Shown piece after piece: positions 1-12,863 of a DNA stretch of 64,000 bases. The stretch spans positions 11,183,888-11,247,887 of the forward strand of contig NC_135042.1 in the NCBI RefSeq assembly GCF_051020975.1, written 5' to 3'. The DNA is from Osmia lignaria lignaria (Eukaryota; Arthropoda; Insecta; Hymenoptera; Megachilidae). Both the position numbers and the translations under genes were made by a program. The notes under the pieces are model-generated. The model was not told the DNA's origin. It searched no databases and saw only the letters and a list, made by a program, of their open reading frames with translations. How positions within the stretch are numbered: the first letter of the stretch is position 1; every line of letters begins with the position of its first letter.

Positions 1-297
1 ATATTAAAATATTTAACAGCCGGCTAAACAGCAGACTGTGATTTTCCAATAGAAAAAGAACCAGGAGACGGCACGAGTCTTTGACATATTTGAATTCACA
101 AAAATCCAGGATACGATCATAATATTAGTCTTACAGATTGGCGAATTCACAGCACAAGCTCCAAGGTTGAGCTTAAGAAAGAGAGAGCGCTGTCATTAGA
201 CGGTTAAACTTGCATCTAATGCAGCCCGGTCAGCCACTATACGTTTCTTTTACCTAACACGGCTCTGGTAAGCCTGGTTGAAGATTTTGATTAATTA

Positions 298-843
298 TTA
301 GAGGACGCTGCAACAGCAGTAGCTCTTCTTCTCTTTCTCAGGGCTGAAGTTCATCTCGCGTACAATTTCCGCAAATACGTCGTTCACGTTTGTACGATTC
401 TTCGCAGAAGCTTCGACAAACGGGCAGCCCCATAGGTGAGCCAAAGCATTACCTTCGGCTGTATCCACTTCACGTTGATGCTCAAGATCCAGTTTGTTTG
501 CAACAAGTAACACCGGTACCCTTTCGGTACCTTTGACGCGTGTTATCAATTCCTTCATCGCCTTAATATCCTGGAAAGTCTGATGATTCGTCAGACTGTA
601 AACCACGACGAACCCTTGGCCGTTCTTTATATAAAGATCGCGCATACTCGCGAATTGTTCGGTACCGGCGGTATCAAGGATTTCAAGTACACATGGCGAG
701 TTGTCCACTTCGATTTCTTTACGATAAAAGTCCTCGATCGTCGGATCATATTTTTCCATAAAACATCCCGAAACAAATTGCACGGTGAGTGCACTCTTGC
801 CTACCCCGCCCGAGCCGAGGACGACTACCTTGAACTCGCGCAT
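298..843 (-). CDS. Rap2l: Ras-family small GTPase, Rap2 type
   Basis: Single-exon GTPase of 181 residues, the usual length of Rap2. Rap2 proteins act as GTP/GDP switches at membranes and signal to kinases and the actin cytoskeleton. Visible motifs: P-loop GSGGVGKS (residues 10-17), switch I YDPTIEDFYRK with the Phe that separates Rap2 from Rap1 (Ser there), DTAGTEQF with the Rap-type Thr, NKLD and ASAK. The C-terminus is CCCSVL: a CaaX box ending in Leu, which predicts geranylgeranylation, preceded by cysteines suited to palmitoylation. The frame is open upstream for 23 more codons to another ATG at 912, but that stretch is a low-complexity Arg-rich run, so the conserved MREFKV start was chosen. 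The assignment is very secure; Rap2 versus Rap1 rests on the Phe and the tail. Confidence 0.95.
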   Translation of the reverse strand: MREFKVVVLGSGGVGKSALTVQFVSGCFMEKYDPTIEDFYRKEIEVDNSPCVLEILDTAGTEQFASMRDLYIKNGQGFVVVYSLTNHQTFQDIKAMKELITRVKGTERVPVLLVANKLDLEHQREVDTAEGNALAHLWGCPFVEASAKNRTNVNDVFAEIVREMNFSPEKEKKSYCCCSVL

Positions 844-3800
844 CTCTTTGGCAGTTCGTCTCTGTCTCCTCCTCCTCCTCAACGTGTCCAGGACCGAGAG
901 GAAGGTTTTCACTCTCTCAACTACCTAGCCGATTAATCGTAGCACGTTTCTTCTTTCTCGAATACAGTATAATTATTAAACTACCGCTACTAACTTCGTC
1001 CTCGTATTTTCGTAACGATCCTGTTCGAACGAAAACAGTTCTTATTGCCGAACAAAGGCATCGATGGATGTTACCAGACAATGGATCGTCCACAAAAATT
1101 CACGGTGATCGAAATATATCCGTTTTTTAGGCTCAAAAAAGACATGACAGCACTATATTCCACACTCTCTGTCACACACCGCAGTCCCCTGGCGACGTTC
1201 GCCTGACTCCTTCCTGTCTTTCCTCTACCCCTCACTTCTTCCATAGGTCTGACGTGCGTGACGCCATCTTATCACACTTGAATTTTCTTTCAACCTCTTG
1301 CACGAACATCGAATACCGTCTCTATCCTCTTGCTCTACCACTAGTTTACGTACGCCTAATATATATCGTTTCAACACTTATCTCTCGGTGAACAACCAAA
1401 ATCGTGTTTAAGACGCGTTTTCAAATTTTCCTTGCACTTCTTGTTTTTCCTTGCAGTTCAACTGTTTTACCATTGGCGTACACCGATTGGATGGAAAAAG
1501 TCGGACGAATGGCAGTGCCGGGACGAGAAGACTAATGTTTCGCTCTTTCTTTGTGTGCAGAAGCATAGCCGAGGAAAATAGTAAGAGAAGAATCACGGAA
1601 ACTCCCTTTACCGGATGCAAGTGTCACTCTCTTATCTTCTAGACAGCACTATCCACGACCTCCACACTCCCAAGTGTTTCAGTGAGTTTTATTAATATTA
1701 TTAAACGTTCCTTAAAATCATGCTCGAGGATGTTCGAGATCTATCCTTTTTTTTTTTTTTTAATAAATGAAACATCACCTTTTCATTCATCGCTAGGATG
1801 TTCTATTAATGACAATGATGTAAACCATTCAAAGATTAACACTATTATTTATTAGTTAAAATTACACTATGCGATTTGTATTTCATCTTACAAATAATTA
1901 AAGGTATTCGGTATATTAATTAGCGTTTTTATAAGAAAATAATTATATCGAATCATTACACGATGAAAAATGTTTAGATCAACCGCATAAGATTTCTCAC
2001 TACATGAGAACACTGCCTGAAATACAAATCCTTAAAATAGATCAATAAAAAAGAAAATAGATGAGACGTGCGTAACGGGAAAATTTCATTTTTTTTTATA
2101 CATATATACCGTGCAATTTTTCGATTATTTTCTCTTTTTCTTCGTGCTAAAAAAAAGAATAAGAAGGAAAACAAGATAGCAGCACGTAAGTTTTGATTCT
2201 CATTTTTGTTTTCACGATTAAAGGGCGTAACTGCTTTTCTGAAAAACCGGAAGCATGCGTTGCTATCGTATCTTTGTGGTTTACATAGCTTCCTATTTCT
2301 TTCGTATATGTATGTATGTACATCATTCTAGCAGTCACGACATTTGACGACCTTGTGGTATGCGAACGCAGACACATGTGAGACACGATGACATCATCTG
2401 ATGAAAGTGTACATAACTGAGCAATGCATCATTTTACATAGTATTTGATGACGAACTAGTAATTAGTCACTAAAATACTAGTTGCCATTAATCCTTTTAG
2501 AAAATCACGTGTCAAATTTTGTTTTACGGAAAGCTATACGATGATTTAAAGTGTAACGTTATACAGAATAATAACTTTAAACGAAGGCGCCCTTAGCATA
2601 GGCCATATAGGGCATTTGCCCTGAGCCTTCGCGCTTAGAGCATTTTGTATTTTGTAAAAAATTCAATTTCAACTTGGTGATTTTAACTACACAAAGGAGA
2701 TAAAATAGAATAATTTCCATCGTGACAATGTTGAGTCAGCCTCCATTATACTCACCGAACAATGCATATGGTTCTTAAAACGCACGTGCACTTTATCGTT
2801 ATAGTTATCAATGATTTTCAGTGTCATTAAATGGAGCAGCACCGAAACTTTGTTGCCGTTTTATAACCGCATAACGTTAATTCATATAACTTATCGTACC
2901 TGATTTCTTGTCGATCGTTCACCGTGAAAAACGTAATCAGTGCATGTTGTTAGGCACATTGGAAAAAAAAAATTGCACGAACGAAAAGTTATCGAGGTTG
3001 TTCGCAACAAACAAGGAAACTGTCGATTAGGCTTCATGAAACCTAATTTAAGGCTATTAAAAAGTAGTATGTATAATGAGATGGAAAGTAGTTTAAGGTG
3101 TCACCTTTTCGTTCTATAATAGAATAATCCATTAATTTAAAATATATTTATCTCTAAAATAGTACTTTTTCAGTTACTGTCTATTAGTAGTATTTCATTG
3201 TTTTGCAAATAATAAAAATATAATTTACTTTGTTAAATGTGTAATATTATAACTTATATGTTACAGTTAAAATGTCGAATAAGTAGAAGCATTGGTTTAA
3301 ATTATCGATCATAGACGTATCGGAAGACAAAGGATTGTTATCAATAAAAAAAATGTCGAGTTATCGCTTATAGTTCATATCCTCACGTAAAGTTACAACG
3401 ACCTTTAGGAGCGGACAATAACCTGACAATTTCAATAACATAAACAGCATTACGATTAGAGTTTCGTCATCACACGATTTTCCTCGTAACTAATTTCCAA
3501 CTTAATGACCCTGTTGGTAAAGTAGATTGTTACGCAGGAATCATTACCGACCGTGGGGTTTCTTCAAACATAACCTAAATGATCAAATAAAACGAGTAAA
3601 CAAAACAAAGAGAATCTCTTAGGTATAAATTCTTTTTTTATTTTTCTTCAAATACTGTCATTTGAAACATTAAAAATTAGACAAAACTTATACAAAAATG
3701 TTAAAGCATTTAGATTATTATTTATCAGTACTGGCGTAATTAAGATTTTTGTTTAGGGGTAGGCAGGTCCATTTGATTTATTACAAGGAAGCATTTTGGA

Positions 3801-3907
3801 GACTATTAAGCCCACTTTGACTTTTATACAATTACGCCAAAGCTTATCAGTAATATTGATTAAATTAAACGATAAATTGATTTCAAATTTAGGTGAAAAA
3901 AGAGAAA
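844..3907. other. Intergenic region between Rap2l and scramblase
   Basis: No coding gene is supported here. The first few hundred bases are probably the 5' leader and promoter of the leftward Rap2 gene (a GACGCCATCTT motif lies near 1260). The rest is AT-rich with homopolymer runs, plus a small GC-rich hairpin near 2.6 kb listed separately. The short open frames present look like chance. Confidence 0.6.
2580..2632. repeat. GC-rich imperfect hairpin, possible transposon end
   Basis: Two arms, CGAAGGC and GCCTTCG, enclose a nested AGGGCATTTGCCCT palindrome, all inside very AT-rich DNA. The GGCGCCCTTAGC...GCCCT layout recalls terminal sequences of some hAT transposons, but I see no partner end or target duplication. 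It could also be an isolated hairpin. Confidence 0.25.
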
Positions 3908-6900
3908 ATGGATTCCATGTACCCTGCACCTCAATCACCTTATGCACCAACAATGCCTGTCCCAACTGCACCACCACCAAGTGTATTTTCGATGCCACAA
4001 CCTGGGATACCGATAGTACCACAAGGTATAATCATTTAGATTATATTTTCATACAGTTAATTATTTAATTTTTTAGGTATTTGCTTTGCGAATCATTACT
4101 TCGCGGACTTAGATCTCTTATCAGATCTTACTCTAATCCCAATGTATCTCGTCCTTGATCATTATTTAAACAAACCGGTATCACGCCGCAAGAATTAAAT
4201 GATAAAAAAAGGATTTAAAAAATGTGAAGATACGAATTGTTAAAATAGTTGAAAATCACGTGAAACAAAATATAATTCTACGAACTTCCTGAACGCTGAA
4301 AAAAAAAAAATTTCTTCGTCGCTTAGGTAGTTACTTTGGGCCTGATTTTATCAGACCCTTCCGACCATTATCTGGATCTGTAGTACGAGAAAAAGAGACT
4401 CGTAAACGAGCCACGATACAGCCACTGTTTGCCAAGTGACGATCAGTAAGTAGATAATAGTCATCTTCGTTGATGGAAGCATCGCGTACTATGTAGGATA
4501 AGTGACATTCAGTTTCGTGTTCTCTTATCGCCGGTAAATACTATCTCTCTTTTTCTCTCTCTCTCTCGTGTCATTCCTTGGATCAGTAATTGATGGAAAT
4601 CAATATTGAAATCCTTGTTCGATCACTGGTGACGTGAATCATGAAATTGATACGCGTGCGGTTGTTTAAAAATTTCAAACAACTTGAGAATGATTCAACG
4701 TTATAATAAGGTAGTGTTAAAAGTATTAATACGTCTCGAGTCTCTTCTCCTGATATCTGGTTACTAATGCACATAAGAATTCGTCGCTTAGGGTCAAAGT
4801 TGATAGACGATTATTATACATTTCTTCTCTCTCTCTCTCTCTCTCTATAAGCGCTCCCCTTTTTGATATTGAAACAACGTTTACGATGCAGCCTCCTTTT
4901 ATCGTCTGCTTGCTTCTTCTTTTTTTTAATACACGATTACAACTAATTGCCACTGAAATGTGATTATAATTTATTCACGATTTTTCAGACAGAATGGAAT
5001 TACGTTAAAAATATTTTCAATATTTTCTTGACAATAGAGGAATGCAAAAGACAATTGTCCAGCGAGATTGCACGTTAACGTGATTCGTGGCTAATTACCG
5101 GTGTCTGAAGATTAAATAATACTCTGTCCAATTGAAGAAGATATAATTATGTTGCAAAAACTGTAATTTTTGTCTCGTACAACATTCTTCAAAGTGTACC
5201 GTTTTGCTGGTCAACGTTTACAGTTAGAAGGTAGCGTTTAAAGAATAATTTGGTCTTGTTGCTGGAAAATTTTCATTCGAACGTCAAATGTTTATTGTTT
5301 TCTTCTTTATCTATGAAAGATAACGTGAAAAGGCAGGGAAGGCCGGTCTAAGAAACTAAATCTGTCCCCTGGAAAGTACGCACGATTTTATCATTTTGCT
5401 GAGGAGGAGAAACTTGAGAAAACAACCGACTGGTTAGTGCATCTTCTGTTGCCAATACATGGCTACTACCTTCAAGCAACTTCAGTAATGCTTATTCGCG
5501 TCACGAGTACATTTATAATATTAATATCTGAAAGATAAAAATATATGTAACTTCCTGTGATTTAATTTGATCGAACCATGATTTCATTGTCGCGTTGATA
5601 ATTGCAAGGAACACAGATGTGAGTGAGTTTAGTCGTTAGAAAGGTGAACCAAGTGATGGAATCTGAATATTTTGAGACTTCTTGGAAAGGAAAGGTACAA
5701 CAGATTCGAAGGCGGCTTAGAACGTTGTTCAGAGACACGCTAAAGAGATACCGATCAAGGAGGAAGGGCTACACCAGATTCCTCACGGACGAGGAAAAGA
5801 GGTGACTCGTTTGACTTCCGGTCAAGCTCTGCATAGGAAGAGATCTAACGAAAATTCGATTTCTTAAATTTTTATTTTTACTCTAGCACAAAGAAATATC
5901 TGTATTTAAAAGTACAATATATAATCTGTGTTTAAACACGTTCAGCAGATAGGAGATAGTAAAGCGTGTTTGAAGATGTCCACATAGATATTATGAATTG
6001 TCTTAATCATTTTATATCAAACGAATTGTTATTTCTTCGATCGTTTAATAAAATATTCTAATATTTATTTTTTCATTTTAGGTGGTTGGTCACCGTCGAA
6101 TACGACTTGTCCACCAGGCTTGGAATACCTTATGGCCCTTAGTCATCTATTTGTACAACAGAAAGTCGAATTAGTCGAAGGTTAATTATCTATTTCCAAA
6201 TTCACTTTATAATTGCAATAAGCGCTGAATAATTCCAATGCACCTGTCGGCTTAAATAATTTTATAGGAGTAACTAAACAATTCAATCAAATGTTTGCAG
6301 CTTTTACCGGCTTTGAAACAAAGAACAAATACATCGTAGCGAATGTCAGGGGAGAGCCAGTTTATTACGTCGCGGAGGAGTCTGGATTTTGTGGACGTTT
6401 ATGTCTGGGCACCTATCGCAGCTGTGAATTTGTTGTGATTGACAATAACAGAAGGGAAGTGTTGCGCATGGTTCGTCCCTTCAGATGCGACAGTTGCTGT
6501 TGTCCTTGCTGTATGCAGGTATTGAACGCTCCTTTTTAAGCGCTAAGAAAGAGACACGGTTGGCCTTACCATAATGAATGATCAAGCACGTAACGGTTCT
6601 CAAGGCTGTTAAAATGGCCAATAAATTGTTGGTTCAGGTTCAGGTTAAGCCTCGGTTGATCTTCTAATAAGTTTCGACTCTTAAAGGCTGATCAATTTTA
6701 TGATAATATTAATTAATACCTAAGCAGTTAGCGTTGTCAGGTATTACGTTTTCAATAATATTCAATTCAATATTTAACCCTTTGAGGGTGCAAAGATCTC
6801 TATTAGCCAGGTCCTCTCCAATTTCTAAAAATTTCTTTGATTGTTTCTTTTTGTTTCGTTATTTTATGATAGATGAAATATTGATTAGTTTATAACTACT

Positions 6901-9804
6901 TGATTGATTAACAAGTGTATCATCTGTTTGATGAAATATAATAACAAGTTATATCTGTTTCAGGTATCTGCATAACAGACACGTATTATTTTCTCTGTAC
7001 AGTTGTGCACGTCAATGATACAATCATATTTCACATCAACACACAGTCACGTCGGTAGTCAATCGACTCATGAAGGACACGTCCGTTCGCGTTACCGTAA
7101 TTGCCTCTTTATTTATGGCGGCCACTAGATACGGCTCGCAAAACGTTCGCTTAAGTTTCTCGAACATGCGACACGCACAACCTGCGAAACTTTCTTCACA
7201 CGTGCGCACCATCTGCGACGACTACCTTTGACGAAAAATTATTCCTCAAGCCATTAGAAAAACTGGTCACGATTCATACTCTTTGAGCAACACCGCTCAC
7301 TGACACGTTTTGGTTCTCTTTCGAACCCTCATGGAAGACCCTATTATTCCATTCTATACGAGTTCGTTGCAACACACTTGCAACGTATTTGGCAGGTCAT
7401 TCTAAACAAAAAATGTTACATAAACGATGGGTCAATTCAGTTCAGTTGATATGGATAGAAATACCGATTGAAAAAGGTAAACACCATATTTGTTTTCTTT
7501 TTTTTAATTCTAAACCCTTTGTTCAATAATCTTTTTTTTTTTTTTTATGTGATTGTATGAAATCTAGAGTGTATTTAAATGGAAAAGCTGGCACCCGTGA
7601 AGCTGCAGTTAGCATTAAGAATAATTTTGCTGATATCTGATGGATATGATCAATGGAAGTATGCCTATTTGCACAGAACCATGAAATATTTATTGTCAAT
7701 AGTTCCTTTTTCATGTACTATTTTCTACGATTTCAAATAAATAATTAAATTGAAGTTAAGTAACTGGTACGCGTCTGATTATTTGTAATTTGTATCAACA
7801 CCCACATTTTGGAAAACGAAGAGAAATCGGCCTATGGTTTATATAACATTTTTTACTTGGAGTAACAATTTAAAATTATTAGGAACATTCATGTTATTTA
7901 TACTCATTCTTCTTTATTATATAACTTCTGGGTACAATAAATCTTCAGAGAATTATTTTTCAAATTCTCAGCTTCTATCCTATTTCATCGTTTCTCATTC
8001 ATATTTGCCTTCTTTCGATTAAGTTGTTCCTAATTTGACGAAAATTTCTATAAAAATAAAATAAATAGTAATTATTTAAAGCATTCTGGCGTAAGAATTT
8101 AAGTTTTCGCTCATTTAAATTTTGCGGCTAAAATTTTTTTTAGAGCAGCGCCATCTAGCGGTTCGTGCACTGGAAACTATTTTGAAGTAATAGGATAGCA
8201 GAAAGGTATAAGAGGTATGCGGTTTACTCCGGGTATTTCAAGATGGCGGTCGCCGAGTTATTCATACTCGCCTGTGAAAAAAAATTAATTACTCATTTAT
8301 TACGAATAATTTATGCACTTTTATGATTGCAGAACGAAGATTCATGCCTCAGTTATATTCTCACGCAATTTCATTAACATCCTGCCCGTAATTATTTAAT
8401 AATCAGCAAATTACAGCTGACGAGATCGCTGACGATTACCGAAGGGTTGTAGTTTTTAATTATTTATTCATTTTTCGTGATTAAGTCACGAACCTTTATG
8501 ATTCTTGAATGAAGCCTGATTCATCCGCTATATTCTCATATATCTTTTGTTATAATTCTATTAAAGAATAATTAGTTATTAAGAATTTTTCTTTCCGCGT
8601 TGATACCCGACTAACCTTCACATTCCTATTAATAATTTATTTCACAATTTCTGATAATCATTTACGTATCTTAAGGACAAAATCATAAACAGAGATCCTT
8701 CAATTACATTCAGAGTCAATTTCTGTGCATATTTTGTGCTCAGATTATTATTTATTAATGATTAAAGCGTTGTCGGAATACGCGAGCGTAACGTCATTCT
8801 ATATTTAATTAATTTCTTCATTTCGAGCAATATTTTATACACTTTTAAGCTATCATTATGTATCTTGATTCATTATATATAATTCCCAACAAGTTTTATG
8901 CATGTTTGCTCTGTATTTATTAAATAATTAGCATCTCTAATTAATTTGACGTGTTCCTAAATTTCACAGAAAATCTTGGAAAGAGTAATATAAGAAGGAA
9001 GACGATGGATCATAAATCATTCCGCAATTATAAAAGTGCATAAATTATTCGTAAAAAACGAGTAATTAATTATTTTTCACAGGCAGTTATAAGCTGCTCG
9101 ACGGCCGCCATTTTGGAATACCAGGAGTAAACCGCATACCTCTTATACTTTTCTGCTTTCCTATTACTTTAGTTTTTCCAATGCACCAACCGCTAGATGG
9201 CGCTGTTCTAAAAAAATTTTTACCCGCAAAATTCAAATGACAGAAGAGAGGAATCGAAGTCGCGCAACAAGCCGAATATTGTAATAACTAATTAATTTAT
9301 TTTCAGGAACTGGAGGTGTATTCTGGAGATACATTACTTGGGTCGATAACGCAAGATTGGAGCCTTTGGCGACCTACTTTTTCGATTCGTAACGCAGCCG
9401 GAAATACTGTTTTAATTATAAAGGGACCTTGGTTACGATTCTGCGTAAATGTAACATTTAAGGTAATTTATCATTTCTGTAATTATTTCTTTTGTAGGTT
9501 ATTTTATTCATTATTTACTTTTTAGGTTAAATCTGCGGATGGTAGACACAGAGTTGGAGATATTAAGAAAGAATGGAGCGGTATTGGCAAAGAAGTTTTA
9601 ACTAGCGCAGATAATTTTGGTATAAGTTTTCCAGTAGACCTAGATGTTAAGATAAAAGCCGTTTTACTCGGTGCTTGTCTTCTATTTGTAAGTCTATTAT
9701 TATATGAATATACTATGATTTATATATGTATTTGTAAAGTTATCTTTAAATATGCATTTCAGGACTTCATGTATTTTGAAAAGAAAGATAAGTCAGCCGC
9801 ATAA
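3908..9804 (+). CDS. PLSCR: Phospholipid scramblase
   Basis: Six coding exons: 3908-4025, 6082-6180, 6268-6518, 9307-9462, 9526-9687 and 9763-9804, giving 275 residues with matching phases. Scramblases are single-pass, palmitoylated, Ca2+-responsive membrane proteins that move lipids between bilayer leaflets or act in signalling. Residues 1-43 are Pro-rich, as in the family. Next comes the conserved CPPGLEYL block, then TGFETKNKY, then the Cys cluster CDSCCCPCCMQ (palmitoylation). The C-terminal block ADNFGISFPVDLDVKIKAVL matches the Ca2+-binding segment, followed by a short hydrophobic end and FMYFEKK. The start at 3908 (AAAATGG) gives the Pro-rich N-terminus. Intron 3 (6519-9306) contains a 1.1-kb fold-back element. 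Insects have more than one paralogue, so the symbol is generic. Confidence 0.93.
5656..5801 (+). other. Candidate alternative exon in scramblase intron 1
   Basis: An ATG at 5656 opens 48 codons of basic, helix-like sequence (about 49 residues with the split last codon) ending at an AG|GTGACT donor. Joining it to scramblase exon 2 (6082) would be out of frame with scramblase. It would instead read a second frame of that exon for about 18 codons to a stop. The alternative is a chance open frame. No homology is recognised. Confidence 0.2.
8111..9240. mobile_element. Fold-back (long-TIR) non-autonomous DNA element
   Basis: About 1.13 kb with two long inverted arms of roughly 225-230 bp, near 8111-8340 and 9015-9240, about 85% identical by eye. 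Each arm begins TCATTT(A/G)AATTTTGCGG. Shared internal blocks include GCGCCATCTAGCGGTT, TATAAGAGGTATGCGG and ACGAATAATTTATGCACTTT. The interior is AT-rich with diverged copies of a TTTATGATT...GATTCAT...TATATTCTCA block, so it is partly built of internal repeats. There is no transposase frame. It lies in scramblase intron 3, and I could not define a clear target-site duplication. Confidence 0.8.
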
Positions 9805-11622
9805 AGTGGAAGCTCTTCCAGATCTGTTTAAAACAAATACTTTACTATGATTACTTTTGCTATGCTTTTCTATATAGCTTTTAACAGATTAATATAAACA
9901 GAATTACATACAATTCATAAGAGTGTAACTAAAAGTCTTCTAATGTATTCTAAAGCCTATCTATAAGATGCACGTGTTACTGCAATCATATTTTTCTATG
10001 TTGTATTCAAAAATTTACATACTACGATTGTCATAAGCACAAGGTACTGTTTTTCTGCCAACTGATGTAATTACATTCATTAATTGTTACGAGCATATGT
10101 TGTATGCATGTATTTTTTTAAATGTGACTGATTTATACTCACAGCTATAAAGTAAATAATGATTTTGTGAACTTTACAAAGGATGGAGAAAGATTAAAGA
10201 AAGGAAATCAATATAATGTGTATGTCCTTTTATTCGTCTTTAACTCACATCTTCATACATTTGATAGTGAAATCATTACCGTCTCAGCTGCACCATTTGG
10301 CATGCTATACTTATCGCAGATGTTCTTAGTTTTGGTAAAAAATGAGAATGAAAAAACAACTTGCACGTAACATCCTCTCGCATAGATTACAAAATGGGAT
10401 GCTGCAAGACACTGTACTTACTCGTCGCGTTTCTTACAACACATCAAGGACTGAATCAGGTATCTTATTGAAAAAATAATTTGAATTTAATATTCAAGAT
10501 CAAGTATAAAGTTCGTCGCGTTTGTAAGGTAATCTTGAAAACGTTTTTATTTTAATATCGTTACAAATGCGCTCTTTACACGAATTTCAATTGCGTAAAG
10601 TGTTGAACAAAATCAGTGTGAAACAGAATTGTAGAAAAATTCAAGACGTCCTCGATATGTTAACGATGTCGCGATTATTAATCAATCCAAACTTGATCAC
10701 ACAATAGCTGATAGTTTCTTTTCACAGATACAATGAGACGATCGACAGTAAACACGATACAAAAAGCAATAAGGTTGAAGAAGAAATAATAAGAATAGAG
10801 AAATGAAAGAATACTGCGTGTATTTCTTTAGCATGCTGGATTACATGTCCTTAGAAAAAGAGATACAAGAAAAACGAACGGGGTGTGAAACGAAATTGAA
10901 ATACTGTTAAGAACAATATGTAATAATGTATAATACAAGCTGCTCTTTTCTTTTTAACTTTTTCTTGTTCGTACGGATCGATTGAAAGGAACTCGAACAA
11001 TAATAATAATAATAATAATTAAAATAAGGATAATAATATTAATAGTAATTGTAACGCATGTAAAGAGGAGGAGGAGACCGTGGAAACAAATGAAAGCTGT
11101 GCGCCCGTACGTTTACGACAAGAATCTTAATAAACTGAAAAAATATCTAAATTTACGATCTTTAGACTCGACTATACGAGCTAAACCTCTGATATTCTCT
11201 TGAACACGAACAAAGCTTTTCGTCGTCACTGTTTTGGAATTCTAAGGACGCGCGTGTAGCTGCGTAGAGGATCTTAGCACATCAAGGACCAAAATACTCG
11301 TCTAAAATTATGGGGGATCATGCCCCTGTATCTTTTTATTCCACAACAACGTATGAAGTGAGAAATGCCCCATTTTCTTTCTTTTCTAAAGATATTTTCT
11401 TTAAAGTACAATTTTTGATGGTTCTTTTTGATCTTTCTTGTGTGTTCACAAGTCTCTTTGAAGAGATTTCTTCGAACACAGTTGATTCCGCTAGGAGAAA
11501 TCAGTACGAAGATTAAAGAAATACAGTTCCAAGGAGCAGGAGGGACCTTGATGCGTCAAGAACGTCTAAAGGGTGAATAAAAGAGGGAGATGGTCGCGTA
11601 TCAGTTGTCTCCTTGGCGCGGT
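9805..11622. other. Region between scramblase and arginine kinase
   Basis: Contains the scramblase 3' UTR and the arginine kinase 3' UTR (11.2-11.62 kb, read leftwards). It also has a short (AAT)n run near 11.0 kb and one exon-like piece at 10394-10459, listed separately. Nothing else recognisable. Confidence 0.5.
10394..10459 (+). other. Possible first coding exon with signal peptide
   Basis: An ATG in strong context (AAAATGG) opens 22 codons, MGCCKTLYLLVAFLTTHQGL then NQ, that read like a signal peptide. It ends at a CAG|GTATCT donor in phase 0. I could not identify a following exon, so this may be the first exon of an unknown secreted protein or a chance match. Confidence 0.2.
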
Positions 11623-12847
11623 TTAAAGTTCCTTCTCGAGCTTGATCAGCTCAGCGATTCCATCGTGCATCTCCTTCACAGCCTGATATTCGGTAAGACC
11701 GAGACGTCGTTTGTTGGAGATATCGTAGATGCCACCCTCGGCCTCGGTGTGTTCACCACGAGTACCGCGGACCTGGAGGTTGAATTTACCAGCGATTTCC
11801 TCGAGCTTCGCCCTATTAGCGGCAAGTTTCGGCACCTTGATGTGTACAGAGGCTCGTACCGTAGTACCCAAGTTCGTGGGGCAGAAAGTGAGAAAACCAA
11901 GGCGGTCGTGATGGGAGAAGGGAAGTCGTTTTTCGATTTCGTTTACAGCGGTCACAAGACGACGATAGACCTACGAAAAATATAATAATCGTTACTTATC
12001 TTTTCTTAATTTCTAATAGATTTGTTTTTCATAAATAGATATCTACCTGTCCAAGATCACCGCCCATTTGCATAGAGATGATACGAAGGTGATCTTCCTC
12101 GTTGACCCAGACCAAGAAGGTCTTGGCATCGTTGTGGTAAATACCACGTCCAGTGGGCCAGAAACGGCAAGCATTAGCGGCCTGCAAGAAGCGGTCACCT
12201 TCCTTGAACAGGAAGTGATCGTCGATCAACTTTTGCTGGACCTCTTTGCTCATGCCAGTCAGAGGATAGAAGGTTCCTTTCAGTTCACCCTCCAAACCAG
12301 ACAAGGTGCTGGAAACCTTTTCTTCCATCTCCTTGTACTGGGCCTCGGTCAAGCATGGGTTGAACGGGTAACCTTCCAAGGAACGTCCGCATCTTACACG
12401 GGTGGAAACGATGAATTCACCCTAGATAAATAAGGAACGTTTTAATTAATTTTAAATGTTACACCTGATCAATTATTTGTAATTTATTTTACTAATACTA
12501 ACAGCAGGGTCGAGATTTCCAAGAGTGTCAACATCACCAAAGTCCTTTGGTGGATGCTTGTCAGTCTTCTTGAAACCACCATGATAGTCTTCGATGATTG
12601 GGTCAAAGAGGTCGGCAAAGATTGAGTAGGACTCAGCATCAGGGGCGTATATACCAACGCCAGAATCCAAATTCTCAACACCAGACTGGATCACATCGAG
12701 AAGAGTAGAACCGAAAGAGGTCTTCTTTGTTTTCAGTTGATCAAATACTTCCTTGGTTAGATATTTCTTCAACAATGACTTGCTGTCAGAGGTAGACACT
12801 TTGGTGAAGCCAGCTTCAAGTTTATCCAAAACTGCCTGGTCCACCAT
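11623..12847 (-). CDS. Argk: Arginine kinase
   Basis: Three coding exons read leftwards: 12503-12847, 12047-12421 and 11623-11970, giving 355 residues (the family norm is 355-357). It catalyses reversible phosphate transfer between ATP and L-arginine, buffering ATP in insect muscle, neurons and sperm. Visible signatures: the N-terminal helical domain with SGVGIYAPD, STRVR at about residue 120, the NEEDHLR loop at about 224, the reactive Cys in CPTNLGT at residue 270, and RGTRGEHTEAEGG. Oddities: the usual VWCNEED Cys is Val here (VWVNEED), and the KKTSFGS loop is shorter by about one residue than I expect. The 16 bases between the acceptor (12864) and the ATG stay open and would encode KKNSN if joined to a coding upstream exon. 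Confidence 0.97.
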
Positions 12848-12863
12848 GTTGCTGTTCTTTTTA

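Noticed and set aside
844..912. Longer Rap2 start at 912
   Set aside because: The extra 23 residues are an Arg-rich run (RRRRRQRR) absent from Rap2 proteins; the conserved start is MREFKV.
11590..12433. Long plus-strand frames of 121-131 codons
   Set aside because: They are antisense shadows of the arginine kinase exons.
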